Positions 26,936-37,272 of a DNA stretch of 64,000 nucleotides are shown one piece after another. Numbering within the stretch: position 1 is the stretch's first letter; each line of letters begins with the position of its first letter. Source of the stretch: Pseudoalteromonas ostreae (lineage in GTDB: Bacteria > Pseudomonadota > Gammaproteobacteria > Enterobacterales > Alteromonadaceae). A program made the position numbers and the translations under genes. The notes beneath the pieces are model-generated. The model searched no databases. It saw only the letters and a program-made list of their open reading frames with translations, and was not told where the DNA came from. Location: NCBI RefSeq assembly GCF_018069805.1, contig NZ_JAGPYN010000013.1, positions 90,699 through 154,698 of the forward strand. Reading direction: 5' to 3'.

Positions 26936-28189
26936 TTATGGTAAAATTTTCTCGCCTTGCCATAGACTTTCCAGAGTTTCACGCGCGCGGATCAAATGAC
27001 TCTGCTCGCCATCGACCATGAGCTCTGCCACACGAGGCCGTGAGTTATAATTTGAGCTCATGGTAAAGCCGTAGGCACCAGCGCTGCGCTGGGCAAGTAA
27101 ATCACCTTGTTGTAAGGCTAACAGGCGATCTTTACCTAAAAAGTCACCGGTTTCACATACTGGACCAACAATATCAAAGTTATGGGTGGGCGTGTCGTCA
27201 TTACGGGGTGTTACCGGCACAATGTTTTGCCATGCTTGGTATAAAGCAGGGCGCAACATATCGTTCATACCGGCATCAACGATTGCAAAAAACTTATCTT
27301 GGTTTTGTTTTATAAACTCAACTTTTGTAACCAAAATACCCGCATTGGCAGCAATTGCACGGCCCGGTTCAAAAATAAGTTCTAAGTGTTGATAATCAGT
27401 TAAACGATCGGTGATATGTGCCACATATTCACTTGGATGCGGTGGTGCTTCGCCGTTGTATGGTACGCCTAAACCACCGCCAATATCTAAGTGGCTGAGT
27501 TCAATACCGTTGGCTTTTAAATCGTCAATTAGAGCCAGCACTTTGTCTAGCGCTTCGAGAAATGGTTTTATTTCAGTCAGCTGTGAGCCAATGTGACAAT
27601 CAACCCCGGTGATTTTTAGGCCAGGCAATGACGCTGCATACTGATAAACACTTGTTGCAGTAAGAATATCGATACCGAATTTATTTTCTTTTAAACCCGT
27701 TGAAATATACGGATGGGTTTTCGCATCAATATCAGGATTAACCCGAATTGAAATGGGCGCGACTAAATTAAGTTCGTTGGCAACGTGTGAAATACGATCT
27801 AGCTCTGAGACAGACTCAACATTAAAACATTTGATCCCGAGCTTGAGTGCGTAGGCAATTTCATCTGCTGTTTTGGCAACCCCTGAAAAAACCACTTTAC
27901 TAGCGTCGCCTCCTGCCGCAATGACGCGGGCAAGTTCACCTTTAGAAACAATATCAAAACCTGAGCCTAAGCGTGCCAATACGTTTAAAACAGCAATGTT
28001 TGAATTGGCTTTTACAGCATAGCAAACTAAGTTTTTATGATTGGTCGCTGCCTGTGCAAAGGCAAGGTAATGGCGTTCAAAAGTTTTGCGAGAATATATA
28101 TAACAAGGCGTTCCGTATTGTGCGGCGAGCTCCTTGACAGCGATGTCTTCAGCATACAGCTGATTATTTTTATAGTCAAAAAAGTCCAT
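26936..28189 (-). CDS. lysA: Diaminopimelate decarboxylase
   Basis: LysA removes CO2 from meso-diaminopimelate to make lysine, using pyridoxal phosphate. The 417-residue protein is a fold-III PLP enzyme with Lys60 in CYAVKANSN, GSGFDIVSKGEL, HIGSQLTEIKPF, LDIGGGLGVPY, EPGRAIAANAG, and the active-site segment GPVCETGDFLG (Cys from the partner subunit). It overlaps the lptM stop by one base, so the two are translationally linked. Gene order lptM-lysA-dapF is conserved in this class. Confidence 0.96.
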   Translation of the reverse strand: MDFFDYKNNQLYAEDIAVKELAAQYGTPCYIYSRKTFERHYLAFAQAATNHKNLVCYAVKANSNIAVLNVLARLGSGFDIVSKGELARVIAAGGDASKVVFSGVAKTADEIAYALKLGIKCFNVESVSELDRISHVANELNLVAPISIRVNPDIDAKTHPYISTGLKENKFGIDILTATSVYQYAASLPGLKITGVDCHIGSQLTEIKPFLEALDKVLALIDDLKANGIELSHLDIGGGLGVPYNGEAPPHPSEYVAHITDRLTDYQHLELIFEPGRAIAANAGILVTKVEFIKQNQDKFFAIVDAGMNDMLRPALYQAWQNIVPVTPRNDDTPTHNFDIVGPVCETGDFLGKDRLLALQQGDLLAQRSAGAYGFTMSSNYNSRPRVAELMVDGEQSHLIRARETLESLWQGEKILP

Positions 28190-28383
28190 TATTGGTCCTG
28201 TTTCGATTCAGTTGTTGATGACTGCGTTTGTGTAACTGGTGTTGTTACTTGTTGTGGTTTATTTGGCTCGGCTTTATCTTCTGGTAAATACAGTGGCCCG
28301 CTTTGTCCGCAGCCAGCTAAAGTGATGAGTAATATACCAAGTGGGGAAAGTCGTTTTAATTGTTTAAGATGTATCTCTTTCAT
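28189..28383 (-). CDS. lptM: LptM (YifL) small lipoprotein
   Basis: A 64-residue lipoprotein with a signal ending LITLAGC (Cys25), followed directly by GQSGPLYLPEDKA, the family signature. In E. coli LptM assists oxidative maturation of the LPS transporter LptD in the outer membrane. The rest is a low-complexity Gln/Thr/Ser tail. The position, divergent from cyaY and upstream of lysA-dapF, is the conserved location. Confidence 0.88.
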   Translation of the reverse strand: MKEIHLKQLKRLSPLGILLITLAGCGQSGPLYLPEDKAEPNKPQQVTTPVTQTQSSTTESKQDQ

Positions 28384-28531
28384 TAGATTAATCGTGTTGC
28401 TGGCTTTATAATCGCAGATTAACAGAATATCTAAAAAATGCAGCTATTCGCGGATGAATTTATTCCTGTTACACTAGCTGCATGCAATTCGTACCGAATA
28501 TCTGGCTAAATGCCCGTAAAAGGAAACAATT

Positions 28532-28855
28532 ATGACTGATCATGAATACCACCAATTAGCCGAAGCTCTTATGTTTACCATTGAAGAACAAGTGGATGAC
28601 TGTGAAGCTGACTTAGACTATGAATCTGCACAAGGTATTTTGGAGATTATTTTTGCTGATCGCAGTAAAATTGTGATTAATAAGCAAGCTCCTTTGCATC
28701 AAGTATGGGTTGCGACTAAGTTTAATGGTCACCATTTTGAATTGCGTGGCGATAAGTGGATTGATAATCGCTCGGGCGCAGAATTTTGGCAGTTTATGAA
28801 TGAAGCAACAACGCGCCAAGCTGGCCAAACGGTAGAATGGCAATCAGCACTATGA
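28532..28855 (+). CDS. cyaY: CyaY, bacterial frataxin
   Basis: A 107-residue iron-binding protein that regulates iron-sulfur cluster assembly on IscS/IscU. An acidic first helix ([16 protein letters not shown]) is the iron and IscS-binding face. The beta sheet includes [30 protein letters not shown] and ends in [19 protein letters not shown] precedes the start. It is divergent from lptM, as in E. coli. The stop overlaps the presumed ATG of the next gene (ATGA), so the esterase may be co-translated. Confidence 0.93.
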   Translation: MTDHEYHQLAEALMFTIEEQVDDCEADLDYESAQGILEIIFADRSKIVINKQAPLHQVWVATKFNGHHFELRGDKWIDNRSGAEFWQFMNEATTRQAGQTVEWQSAL

Positions 28856-29508
28856 GTTTGGGGTTTGTAGAATACGCGGCAAAAGGCCAGCATCAAGCAA
28901 CGATTATTTGGTTACATGGTTTAGGCGATTCAGGCGATGGATTCTTACCTGTCGCATCGCAGCTTGCCTTGCCTGATGATTTAGGTGTGCGGTTTGTGTT
29001 TCCAGATGCTCCGGTACAACCGGTCACCATTAATGGTGGTATGGCAATGCGTTCTTGGTATGATATTAAATCTATGGATTTAGATAAGCGCGCCGATGAA
29101 GCAGGGGTACGCGAATCTGCGGCGAAGGTTGAGCTGTTGATTGAGCAAGAGTTGGGTAAAGGTATTCCTGCAGATAAAATAATATTGGCTGGTTTTTCTC
29201 AAGGTGGCGTTATTGCGCTACATTTAGCACCGCGCTTAACTCAGAAACTGGCAGGTGTAATGGCGCTTTCGACTTATATGTGTGTGCCAGATAAGTTAAC
29301 GGCTGAAGCTAAACATACAGATTTGTCGGTATTTATGGCTCATGGTAGCCAAGATCAAGTAGTACCTTATGATGCAGGTCGTCATGCGTTTGACATACTT
29401 ACAACGCATAACATGGATGTAAGTTGGCAAGATTACCCAATGGGCCATCAGCTCTGCGGGGAAGAACTAATGGCTATTCGCCACTGGTTGATCGCGCGCT
29501 TAAGTTAA
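28852..29508 (+). CDS. Phospholipase/carboxylesterase family alpha/beta hydrolase
   Basis: A 218-residue serine hydrolase of the carboxylesterase-2 family. Features are [14 protein letters not shown] (oxyanion region), [23 protein letters not shown], the nucleophile Ser116 in AGFSQGG, the acid in [10 protein letters not shown] and His in YPMGHQLC. Relatives hydrolyse short acyl esters and lysophospholipids; the real substrate is not known. I chose the ATG at 28852 because it overlaps the cyaY stop; an in-frame ATG at 28837 is the alternative, and neither has a strong Shine-Dalgarno. Confidence 0.88.
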   Translation: MSLGFVEYAAKGQHQATIIWLHGLGDSGDGFLPVASQLALPDDLGVRFVFPDAPVQPVTINGGMAMRSWYDIKSMDLDKRADEAGVRESAAKVELLIEQELGKGIPADKIILAGFSQGGVIALHLAPRLTQKLAGVMALSTYMCVPDKLTAEAKHTDLSVFMAHGSQDQVVPYDAGRHAFDILTTHNMDVSWQDYPMGHQLCGEELMAIRHWLIARLS

Positions 29509-29533
29509 ATAGTGTTGAGTAGCCGAGGCTAAA

Positions 29534-30427
29534 ATGAAACAAAAAATAGTGATCACTGCAAGTATGAGTCGAGAGGCTGCCCCTATCGTGCCTAAGGTAA
29601 CGTATCAATGGCATTGGCAGCGCATTGTTACCGTTATGCTACTGATGATATTTGCGTTAGTTATTTTTACTTATAGCCTGTTGAGCTCCGTTAATGCTGA
29701 GCAACATGATCGACAACCCCTTGATAGCACCGTCGAGTCTGTTGCACAGACCAGCGAAGAAGACGCGCTTTTAGCATCTTCCACAACGATAGCAGACAAT
29801 ACTGAGTTTGAGATAGCTAGCGAAGCGTCGACGCTCACTGATACTGATGGTAATGATGCTAGTGTAGTGGATGATAAAAGTGAATCGCTAGAAATGGCGG
29901 TGATAACTGATAGCCCAGAGCAGCAAATTGTTGATAGTAACCAGCCCGAACAAAGCCAAGCACTTGTAGTTAATACTATTGTTGCTACAAATACCAATAA
30001 TGAGCCAGTAGAGAGTGACGTTAGTGCGGAGCAATCAGATAGTTTTGCTACATCCGCACATATTGCCAGCGTTGCTCTTGGTGCAAAAATTGATACAGAC
30101 AAAGTAAGCCGCGCAGTATTGACCCGTGAAGTGGTTGATCGTGAACCCGTTAATGTTTTTAAAGCGGATGTGCGTTTAAATGAATTTACTGAGACAATGG
30201 CATTTTTTAGTGAGCTTAAAAATATGCAAGGGCAGACGGTCAGGCATGTTTGGCGCTATGAAAATGAAGTGCTAGCAAGTATTGAGCTTGGTGTAACGTC
30301 TCCTCGGTATCGTACTTATTCTAGTAAAACTATTTTACCTGAACAGGTTGGCAACTGGCGTGTTGATGTTGTCGACGAACAGGGCCATTTATTGGCACAA
30401 AAAGAATTTCGCATTTTAGCTGAGTAA
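29534..30427 (+). CDS. DUF2914 domain protein with membrane anchor
   Basis: A 297-residue protein. Short cytosolic N-terminus, one helix at about 36-52 ([17 protein letters not shown]), then a long acidic, Ser/Thr-rich linker (55-190). The C-terminal DUF2914 domain (about 200-297) contains [32 protein letters not shown] and [20 protein letters not shown]. The domain looks like a beta-sandwich; its function is unknown. It lies 25 bases after the esterase and 50 bases before hemC. Confidence 0.82.
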   Translation: MKQKIVITASMSREAAPIVPKVTYQWHWQRIVTVMLLMIFALVIFTYSLLSSVNAEQHDRQPLDSTVESVAQTSEEDALLASSTTIADNTEFEIASEASTLTDTDGNDASVVDDKSESLEMAVITDSPEQQIVDSNQPEQSQALVVNTIVATNTNNEPVESDVSAEQSDSFATSAHIASVALGAKIDTDKVSRAVLTREVVDREPVNVFKADVRLNEFTETMAFFSELKNMQGQTVRHVWRYENEVLASIELGVTSPRYRTYSSKTILPEQVGNWRVDVVDEQGHLLAQKEFRILAE

Positions 30428-30477
30428 GTGTTTATTTACCTTTAGGCTCAGCAAAGAAAATTAATTGGACTCCTTTT

Positions 30478-31428
30478 ATGACTGAAAACGTGACAAAAAA
30501 ACCTCAACTTATTCGTATCGCTACGCGTAAAAGTGCATTAGCACTGTGGCAGGCTGAATTTGTAAAGGCACAGCTGGAGCATTTCCATGCCGACATTACT
30601 GTAGAGCTAGTACCTATGTCGACGCAAGGAGATATTATTCTTGACACACCACTTGCAAAAATCGGTGGTAAAGGACTATTTGTTAAAGAGCTTGAGCAGG
30701 CCATGTTAGATGGCCGTGCAGATATTGCTGTGCATTCAATGAAAGATGTACCTGTTGATTTTCCTGAAGGGTTAGCACTGCATACAATTTGTGAACGTGA
30801 AGATCCACGCGATGCATTTGTGTCAAATACCTTTGCTAACATTGCACAGCTACCACAAGGTGCTATTGTTGGTACATCGAGTTTGCGTCGTCAGTGTCAA
30901 ATTCGTGAACTGCGTCCTGATTTAGAAATTCGTGATTTACGCGGTAATGTCAATACTCGCCTAGCTAAGCTTGATGATGGCCAATATGATGCGATTATTT
31001 TAGCTGCTGCTGGCTTAATTCGCTTACAGATGCATGACCGTATTAAAGCATTTATTGAACCAGAAGAATCGTTACCAGCGAATGGTCAGGGCGCAGTAGG
31101 TATTGAGTGTCGTATTGATGACGAGGTTACCCAAGCGTTACTTGCACCACTTGAGCATAACGAGACACGTATTCGTGTTAATGCCGAACGTGCAATGAAT
31201 CGCCGTTTAGAAGGCGGTTGCCAAGTGCCAATTGGCGCTTACGCCTTAGTTGATGGCGAGCAAGTACATTTACGTGGTTTAGTGGGCGCAATTGATGGCA
31301 GCGAAATTTTACGCGCTGAGATCAGTGGTAAAGCAATTGATGCTGAACAGCTTGGTGTGCAACTGGCTGAACAGTTACTTGCTTTAGGCGCAGATAAAAT
31401 TTTAGCTGAAGTATATAGAGACGCATAA
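30478..31428 (+). CDS. hemC: Porphobilinogen deaminase
   Basis: HemC joins four porphobilinogens into hydroxymethylbilane for haem synthesis. The 316-residue protein has [43 protein letters not shown] (with the catalytic Asp region), [26 protein letters not shown], and Cys248 in [13 protein letters not shown], the attachment site of the dipyrromethane cofactor. It is directly followed by the hemD-hemX fusion with no gap, beginning a hemC-hemDX-hemY operon. Confidence 0.96.
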   Translation: MTENVTKKPQLIRIATRKSALALWQAEFVKAQLEHFHADITVELVPMSTQGDIILDTPLAKIGGKGLFVKELEQAMLDGRADIAVHSMKDVPVDFPEGLALHTICEREDPRDAFVSNTFANIAQLPQGAIVGTSSLRRQCQIRELRPDLEIRDLRGNVNTRLAKLDDGQYDAIILAAAGLIRLQMHDRIKAFIEPEESLPANGQGAVGIECRIDDEVTQALLAPLEHNETRIRVNAERAMNRRLEGGCQVPIGAYALVDGEQVHLRGLVGAIDGSEILRAEISGKAIDAEQLGVQLAEQLLALGADKILAEVYRDA

Positions 31429-33294
31429 ATGTCACAGATCCTGATAACTCGCCCATATGGAAAAGGCGCCGACCTTGCAGAGAAACTGTCGCAAGGGGGT
31501 TATCAGGCGACTTTATTTCCGGTTTTGAAAATTGATTACTTAACCCCAGATAATACTCAACTGACCCCTTTACTGAATGCAGATAAAATTATTTTTATCT
31601 CCCAAGATGCTGTCAAAGCATTGTTGGCACTTAAACCCGATATCAATACTAAAGCGCAATTTTATGCCGTAGGAGAACAAACGGCAGAAGCCATTTGGCA
31701 GGCATTTGGCGTACGAGCAGCCGTGCCTAAATTGCATGATTCTGAAGGGCTATTGGCTTTAAAATCATTACAGCAAGTTGATGGTCTAAATATAGTGTTG
31801 GTCAAAGGCAAAGGTGGCCGAGCAACGATTGCAAAAAACTTAAAGCAACGTGGGGCATTTTTAAATAATTTAGTGGCTTATCAACGAGGCCCTGTAGAAG
31901 GTAATGCAACTGACTGGCTAGACCACTGGCAAAGCCTTGATGTTAAAGGTATAGTCATAACAAGTAATGCGGCAGTTGATGCGATTTTTCGTGAACTGGG
32001 CGCAAAACAATTAGAGTGGATCAGACAGTGCCAGTTTTATGTTGCCAGTGCTCGTATTAGTGAATACCTTGCGGCGCAACAGGTTGACTCGGCAAATATA
32101 CACATTGCTGCAGGTGCAAGCGATAGCGCTATGTTCACTTGTATTAGCGAAGGTAACATTATGACTGAAGATACAAAGCCAACATCACAGCTTGCTGACC
32201 CTAAAGCAACTCCAAATAGCTCAACCAAGGCGAATGCAAAGGTTGCAGACTCTGCTTCGGCAACAAAAAAAGACTTTGCTATGAAACAAGAAACGAACCA
32301 AAACAACAAACAAAAAATAAGTAAAACTGGCAGCTTAGCATTACTTATCTCGTTGATTGTGGCCTCTGGTGTTGGTTTTCAGTTTTACCAAAAACTTCAT
32401 ACACAACAGCAAGCAAATATGTTAGTTAATCAGTTATCAGCTGACAACCAATTACTCAGTAAAGAGCTGCAAGCAGTGAAAGTTGCGCAGCAAACCTTGC
32501 AACAAGCGCTGTTTAATAGTGAGCAAAAAGTTGCTGCTAGCTTAGCTGAAAATGCAGATAACACGGCAAAACAATTAGCAGCCGCCTTGCAGCGTGCAGA
32601 GCAACAAACATATAGTCTTAATCCACAAGAGGTGACTAGTTTGCAGCGTATGGCTGAGTTTAAACTGTGGGCTGAGCATGATTATAAAGGAGCGGCGGCA
32701 GTATTAACTCGATTAGATACGTTATTAGCAGAGCATCCAGGAACTGGCGCTATTCGCCAAGCAATATATCAAGATTTGCAAGCGCTTAGCACTGTTGAGC
32801 CGGTTGCAATAGAAGCAATTTATTTAAAGCTACACGGTGTTAGTAAGCAAGTTGATGAACTGATATTTAACTCAATATCTTTGCCTGAAGAAGCGGTTGC
32901 AAAAAAATCTGAAGCACTTAGCGAGAATATTAGTGAGTGGCGTCAGAATGTGGCTAAATCATGGCAACAATTTAAAGACATGTTTGTTACTGTGCGTACG
33001 CGTGAGGACATGGTTGTTGCACCATTTTTAAGTGAACAAGAGCGCCACTTAGTTAAACAACGTTTGAGCCTGTATCTGTCTCAAGCACAAGATGCGTTAT
33101 TGGCTAAGCAAAGCAGCGTGTATTTTACCGCAGTCGATGCAGCAAAAGAAATAGTAAATGAGTACTTCCAGCAAGACGAAGCAGTGAGCAAAGCTGTGCT
33201 AAAAAGTTTGTCGGAGTTATCTAAAGAGCAACTTAATTTTAATCAAAAAGTATCACTACTAAGTACTGTGCAAGTGAAGGAGTGGGCCCAATGA
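31429..33294 (+). CDS. hemD: Fused uroporphyrinogen-III synthase HemD / membrane protein HemX
   Basis: One 621-residue frame covers two proteins usually encoded separately. Residues 1-244 are HemD (ILITRPYGKGADLAEKL, FISQDAVKAL, AVGEQTAEAI, IVITSNAAVDAIF), which cyclises hydroxymethylbilane to uroporphyrinogen III. From Met245 (ATG at 32161) comes HemX: a charged, low-complexity stretch, a helix (LALLISLIVASGVGFQF), a coiled coil and a helical periplasmic domain (VREDMVVAPFLS-like VRTREDMVVAPFLSEQE). GAAGGTAAC lies before the internal ATG, so separate HemX (378 residues) could also be made. It abuts hemC and overlaps hemY. Confidence 0.92.
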   Translation: MSQILITRPYGKGADLAEKLSQGGYQATLFPVLKIDYLTPDNTQLTPLLNADKIIFISQDAVKALLALKPDINTKAQFYAVGEQTAEAIWQAFGVRAAVPKLHDSEGLLALKSLQQVDGLNIVLVKGKGGRATIAKNLKQRGAFLNNLVAYQRGPVEGNATDWLDHWQSLDVKGIVITSNAAVDAIFRELGAKQLEWIRQCQFYVASARISEYLAAQQVDSANIHIAAGASDSAMFTCISEGNIMTEDTKPTSQLADPKATPNSSTKANAKVADSASATKKDFAMKQETNQNNKQKISKTGSLALLISLIVASGVGFQFYQKLHTQQQANMLVNQLSADNQLLSKELQAVKVAQQTLQQALFNSEQKVAASLAENADNTAKQLAAALQRAEQQTYSLNPQEVTSLQRMAEFKLWAEHDYKGAAAVLTRLDTLLAEHPGTGAIRQAIYQDLQALSTVEPVAIEAIYLKLHGVSKQVDELIFNSISLPEEAVAKKSEALSENISEWRQNVAKSWQQFKDMFVTVRTREDMVVAPFLSEQERHLVKQRLSLYLSQAQDALLAKQSSVYFTAVDAAKEIVNEYFQQDEAVSKAVLKSLSELSKEQLNFNQKVSLLSTVQVKEWAQ

Positions 33295-34400
33295 TCCGCT
33301 TTCTGCTGCTACTAGTTGCTGTTGCAATTTGCTTAGCAATAGCGCCTTTTTTTATCGATCAAAAAGGCTATGTATTAGTTTCATTTAATAAAACCACGAT
33401 CGAAGGGACTATATGGGGCTTTTGTGGCCTGATAGTACTTATCTTTACGGCTGCGTTTCTATTTTATAAATTAGTGCGTTATTTATGGTCTTTATACAGC
33501 AAAACTCGCCATCGTTTTTTTGCCCGCAGTGAAGAGCGTAAACAAGCAGCGATTGAGCAAGGTGTATGGAGTTTAATTAATGGTGATAGCGAGCAGCTAG
33601 AACTGGTATTGGAAAACAATAGCGTGGCTGATAATTGGCAAGATGTGCGCTATGCGTTATTAGCTAAAGCGGCTTTACAAAATAATGATACAAACAAAGC
33701 AATTGCATTACTTGAGAAAATATCGCCAGCAAACCAACTAAAAGCAGCTAAACTCTGGTTAGCCAGTGGTGATAGCAGTACTGTGATCGGTGAATTAAAA
33801 GCGTTAGCTGAAGCTAAAAAAGCCACCGCCTTAGAGCTAAAACTATATGCCGAAGTACTTGTTCAACAACAAAAATGGACTGCGCTTGAGCAGTTTATGC
33901 CGCGATTACTTAGTAAAAAAGCGTTAACAGATAGCCAGTGGTCGATATTATTGACCAGCTACTTTCTGGCACAGCCACAGTCACAATTAACCGATAAGTA
34001 TCAGCAACTTCCTAAAGGCGTAAAAGTAAAAGCGCATAGCTGTTACTTAGCCGCAATGGCAAAAACTGGGCGTTTAAATGAGATTGAACTAAGTTTACTT
34101 AAAATGCTGAAAAAACCAGAGCAGCATATTGAACTTGCACACATATTAAAAGTGTCCGTCCCTGGAGACGCATTAAAGTTACAGGCGAGTTTACAAGATA
34201 CTTTAAAGAAAGAGCCGGATAATCAAGCCTTGTTACTGGCACTTGCATGCTTAGCTAATGCACATGGCGAGTATGAGCTTGCTGCTCGGGTGTTCGATAA
34301 AGCCTTAAATCGAGAAAACAGCAAAGAATATTTAGTACAAGCACAGCTTAGTTATAGTAAAAGCGCACAACCACAAAAAGCCCTCGATTTATATTTGTAG
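33291..34400 (+). CDS. hemY: HemY, membrane TPR protein of the haem operon
   Basis: A 369-residue inner-membrane protein of the HemY N-terminal family (not the Gram-positive protoporphyrinogen oxidase of the same name). Two N-terminal helices carry GYVLVSFNKTTIEGTIWGF between them, followed by a helical TPR-like domain (LAKAALQNNDTNKAIALLEKI, LLALACLANAHGEYELAARVFDKAL). I chose ATG at 33291: it overlaps the hemDX stop (ATGA) with AAGGAG eight bases upstream. Its biochemical role is uncertain, though it is conserved beside hemX. Confidence 0.92.
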   Translation: MIRFLLLLVAVAICLAIAPFFIDQKGYVLVSFNKTTIEGTIWGFCGLIVLIFTAAFLFYKLVRYLWSLYSKTRHRFFARSEERKQAAIEQGVWSLINGDSEQLELVLENNSVADNWQDVRYALLAKAALQNNDTNKAIALLEKISPANQLKAAKLWLASGDSSTVIGELKALAEAKKATALELKLYAEVLVQQQKWTALEQFMPRLLSKKALTDSQWSILLTSYFLAQPQSQLTDKYQQLPKGVKVKAHSCYLAAMAKTGRLNEIELSLLKMLKKPEQHIELAHILKVSVPGDALKLQASLQDTLKKEPDNQALLLALACLANAHGEYELAARVFDKALNRENSKEYLVQAQLSYSKSAQPQKALDLYL

Positions 34401-34438
34401 GTATAGCGGAACTACACCAAAATAGGAGCGTCAGGGCA

Positions 34439-37129
34439 TTGAAAAATATATTTACTCTGACGTTTAGTTTAACATTTGCTTATTTTATTACTGGTTTTTT
34501 CAGTAATTCGCTGCTTGCTATTGATGGTTATGCTGTGGCTTCGTGGCCACCTTCAGGCATTGCCCTTGCGGGTTTTTTATTGTGCGGGCGACGCGCCTTA
34601 GTTGGGGTTTTGCTCGGCGCTTTGCTCACCAATATGATTCATCTCGATCGTGTTGCTGATATTTTGCATTGGCAGGTTTTTTTACAAGCTTTAGCTGTTT
34701 CTTTTGCAGCTGTTTTGCAGGCCTGGGTTGGCTGCTATTTCATCGTTAAAATAATTAAAGCTCCGCTAGATTTATCCTCTTTAAAACACAGTGTGCAAAG
34801 CTTGATCATTGCAGGTCCTGCTTGCTGTGTGATTGCTGCAGCAATAGGCACCAGCTTATTGGTGTTCAATAATATAATACCGATACATACCGCCTTTGAT
34901 AACTTTGTGGCGTGGTGGATTGGCGACAGTATTGGGGTGTTAATTTTTACACCATTAATATTGGCGGCTTTTAATTACGAGCAGATGCGTCATCGCTTAC
35001 AAGTAATTTTACCTGCAACCCTAATTTATATTGTTATAAGTATTAGCTTTTATGCTGCAGCAAGTGTGAAAAAAGATAAAGATATTCAAAAGCAAGAAGC
35101 AAAAGTAGCTGAAGTTCGGTTGGAAATAAATCATAAACTGGATGAGGTATCGGCGCATTTAGCTCTGCTTTCTACTTTTTTTGCCAGTAGTGATGATGTC
35201 AGTTACGCTGAATTTAAGCGTTTTACTACAACTCAACTTGATTATAGCAATGAAGTACTTGCCCTAGAATGGGTGCCACATGTACCGTTATCAACGGTTG
35301 CCCAATATCAACAACAAATTCGTCTAGAAGGCTTTAATGAGTTTTATATAAAAGAGCAATCACCCCAGCAACAGTGGCAGAGTGTGACCAAACGGGACAG
35401 TTATTACCCTGTACAGTATGTACATCCGATGTTGGGTAATGAAGAGATAGTCGGTTTTGATTTAGCCTCAAATGCGCAAATCCGTAATGTGATGATGATG
35501 TCAAAAGCATTGAATGAGTTGATTATTAGCGAGCCGATAAAGCTTGTACAAAGCAAACATGATGATACTGGGGTATTGTTTTTCTTTCCGGTTTTTGGTG
35601 ACTTAGAGATGCAAGGTGATTTTAGGGGCTTTGTGGTTGGCGTTATTAACTTAGCACGCTTGGCTGATACTTTGCAGTTTAATCATCGTAGTCAAATAAG
35701 CATGCACTTTTATGATGTGACGGATGCGCAGCAGCGGCAACTAATCTACCGCGCACCTCGCACCGAAAGCAAATTGCTGAGTGAATATCAGTTAGTTATT
35801 GGACAACGAATTTGGCAAGTTCAGTTATTTGAGCCAACAACACAAACGTCATGGATAATGTACTGGTTTGCACAAATACTAGGGATGTTATTTGTTTGGT
35901 TACTGATCACTTTCCTAATATCTGTAACAGGCACTAATATTCAGGTTAGGGAGCAAGTGGCTCAACAAACACGTGTTTTGCGTCAAGAAAAACAAAAAGC
36001 GGATGAAGCAAGTCAAATCAAAAGCCAGTTTTTAGCGAATATGAGTCACGAAGTACGGACTCCGATCAATGGCATCAAAGGGTTGCATTATTTAGCGTTA
36101 CAGCAGCAAGATTGGCAACAAGCCCGTCATTATATTGAACAAGCTGATGGGGCGCTGAGTGTGCTGCTGCGAGTATTAAATGATGTACTCGATTTCTCTA
36201 AAATGGAAGCTGGTAAACTAGACTTAATACAAGAGCCTATTGCGTTAAATCAGCTTATTGATGAATTAGTTAATTTGGTGAAATTTGACGTTGATATAAA
36301 GTCGCTGAAATTAATATTAGAACTCGATAACAACGCGGATCTTCAGCTAGATAGCGACCCAATACGTTTAAAGCAAGTCTTGTTGAATTTATTAAATAAT
36401 GCGATTAAATTTACCGCTACTGGCACAATCACACTAAAAGTATGGCAGCAGCAAGATGTCACTTATTTTAGTGTCAGTGATACTGGTATTGGTATTAGCC
36501 AAGTAGCTCAACAGCAACTTTTTCAACCGTTTGCACAAGCCGATAGCTCTACCTCTCGACGGTTCGGTGGTACAGGTTTAGGATTAAGTATTTGCAAAAA
36601 GTTGGTTGAATTGATGGGGGGAAGTATTAGTTTAGCGAGTGAGGAGGGGCAAGGTTCAACTTTCACTTTTACCTTACCACGTATTTCGCCTCTCGCTAAA
36701 GCCGAGCAATTAGAGCCACTCTTTGCTGAGATTGACACGACTACTTTATCGCTTGCTGAATTTAAGATTTTATTGGTGGAAGATAATCCACTAAACCAAC
36801 ATGTTGCTACCGCTATATTAAAAACCAAGGGGTGTATTGCGGATGTTGCCAGTGACGGTTTTGAAGCCATTGAGAAGGTTTCTGAAACCCGTTATGATTT
36901 AGTGCTTATGGATATTCAAATGCCTAATATGGATGGTTTGCAAGCCACTAAAGTGATTCGTGATGAGCTATTTATGCATCAGCTTCCTATTATTGCTCTG
37001 TCAGCAAATGCTCATGATGATGATGTTAAAAAATCACTCGCAGCTGGAATGGATGGTTATTTAACAAAACCAATTGATGCTGAGAAACTATTTAAAACAG
37101 TGTGGCACTACTTACATAAAGATGTTTAA
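34439..37129 (+). CDS. MASE1-CHASE hybrid histidine kinase with receiver domain
   Basis: An 896-residue sensor. N-terminal helices form a MASE1-like domain ([35 protein letters not shown]). A periplasmic CHASE domain follows (about 215-465: [20 protein letters not shown]). Then come a helix near 480-500, HisKA with His537 in [14 protein letters not shown], HATPase ([28 protein letters not shown]) and a receiver with Asp825 in [11 protein letters not shown]. The frame begins with TTG at 34439, with AGGAG about ten bases upstream; no ATG fits the MASE1 start. It lies 38 bases after hemY and may be read from the hem transcript. Confidence 0.9.
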   Translation: MKNIFTLTFSLTFAYFITGFFSNSLLAIDGYAVASWPPSGIALAGFLLCGRRALVGVLLGALLTNMIHLDRVADILHWQVFLQALAVSFAAVLQAWVGCYFIVKIIKAPLDLSSLKHSVQSLIIAGPACCVIAAAIGTSLLVFNNIIPIHTAFDNFVAWWIGDSIGVLIFTPLILAAFNYEQMRHRLQVILPATLIYIVISISFYAAASVKKDKDIQKQEAKVAEVRLEINHKLDEVSAHLALLSTFFASSDDVSYAEFKRFTTTQLDYSNEVLALEWVPHVPLSTVAQYQQQIRLEGFNEFYIKEQSPQQQWQSVTKRDSYYPVQYVHPMLGNEEIVGFDLASNAQIRNVMMMSKALNELIISEPIKLVQSKHDDTGVLFFFPVFGDLEMQGDFRGFVVGVINLARLADTLQFNHRSQISMHFYDVTDAQQRQLIYRAPRTESKLLSEYQLVIGQRIWQVQLFEPTTQTSWIMYWFAQILGMLFVWLLITFLISVTGTNIQVREQVAQQTRVLRQEKQKADEASQIKSQFLANMSHEVRTPINGIKGLHYLALQQQDWQQARHYIEQADGALSVLLRVLNDVLDFSKMEAGKLDLIQEPIALNQLIDELVNLVKFDVDIKSLKLILELDNNADLQLDSDPIRLKQVLLNLLNNAIKFTATGTITLKVWQQQDVTYFSVSDTGIGISQVAQQQLFQPFAQADSSTSRRFGGTGLGLSICKKLVELMGGSISLASEEGQGSTFTFTLPRISPLAKAEQLEPLFAEIDTTTLSLAEFKILLVEDNPLNQHVATAILKTKGCIADVASDGFEAIEKVSETRYDLVLMDIQMPNMDGLQATKVIRDELFMHQLPIIALSANAHDDDVKKSLAAGMDGYLTKPIDAEKLFKTVWHYLHKDV

Positions 37130-37213
37130 CACTATCGAGCGCTTAGTAAATTTGCGTTTTTATTGTTATAGGCTGACAAATGACCTCAATACTACACACA
37201 AAATAATCTAAAC

Positions 37214-37241
37214 TTGAATTACCGATTTAAGTGCGTATGAT
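37214..37241 (+). promoter_or_regulatory. Candidate sigma-70 promoter of add
   Basis: TTGAAT (37214-37219) and TATGAT (37236-37241) with 16-base spacing lie about 30 bases before the add start. This is one mismatch from consensus in the -10 box and two in the -35 box. No other good candidate was seen in this gap. Confidence 0.5.
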
Positions 37242-37272
37242 CCGCGCAAATTAACTGAACTGAGTGCTAATT

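Noticed and set aside
29671..30102. 143-codon minus-strand frame within the DUF2914 gene
   Set aside because: Ser/Thr-rich antisense shadow of the acidic linker, without ribosome site or family features.
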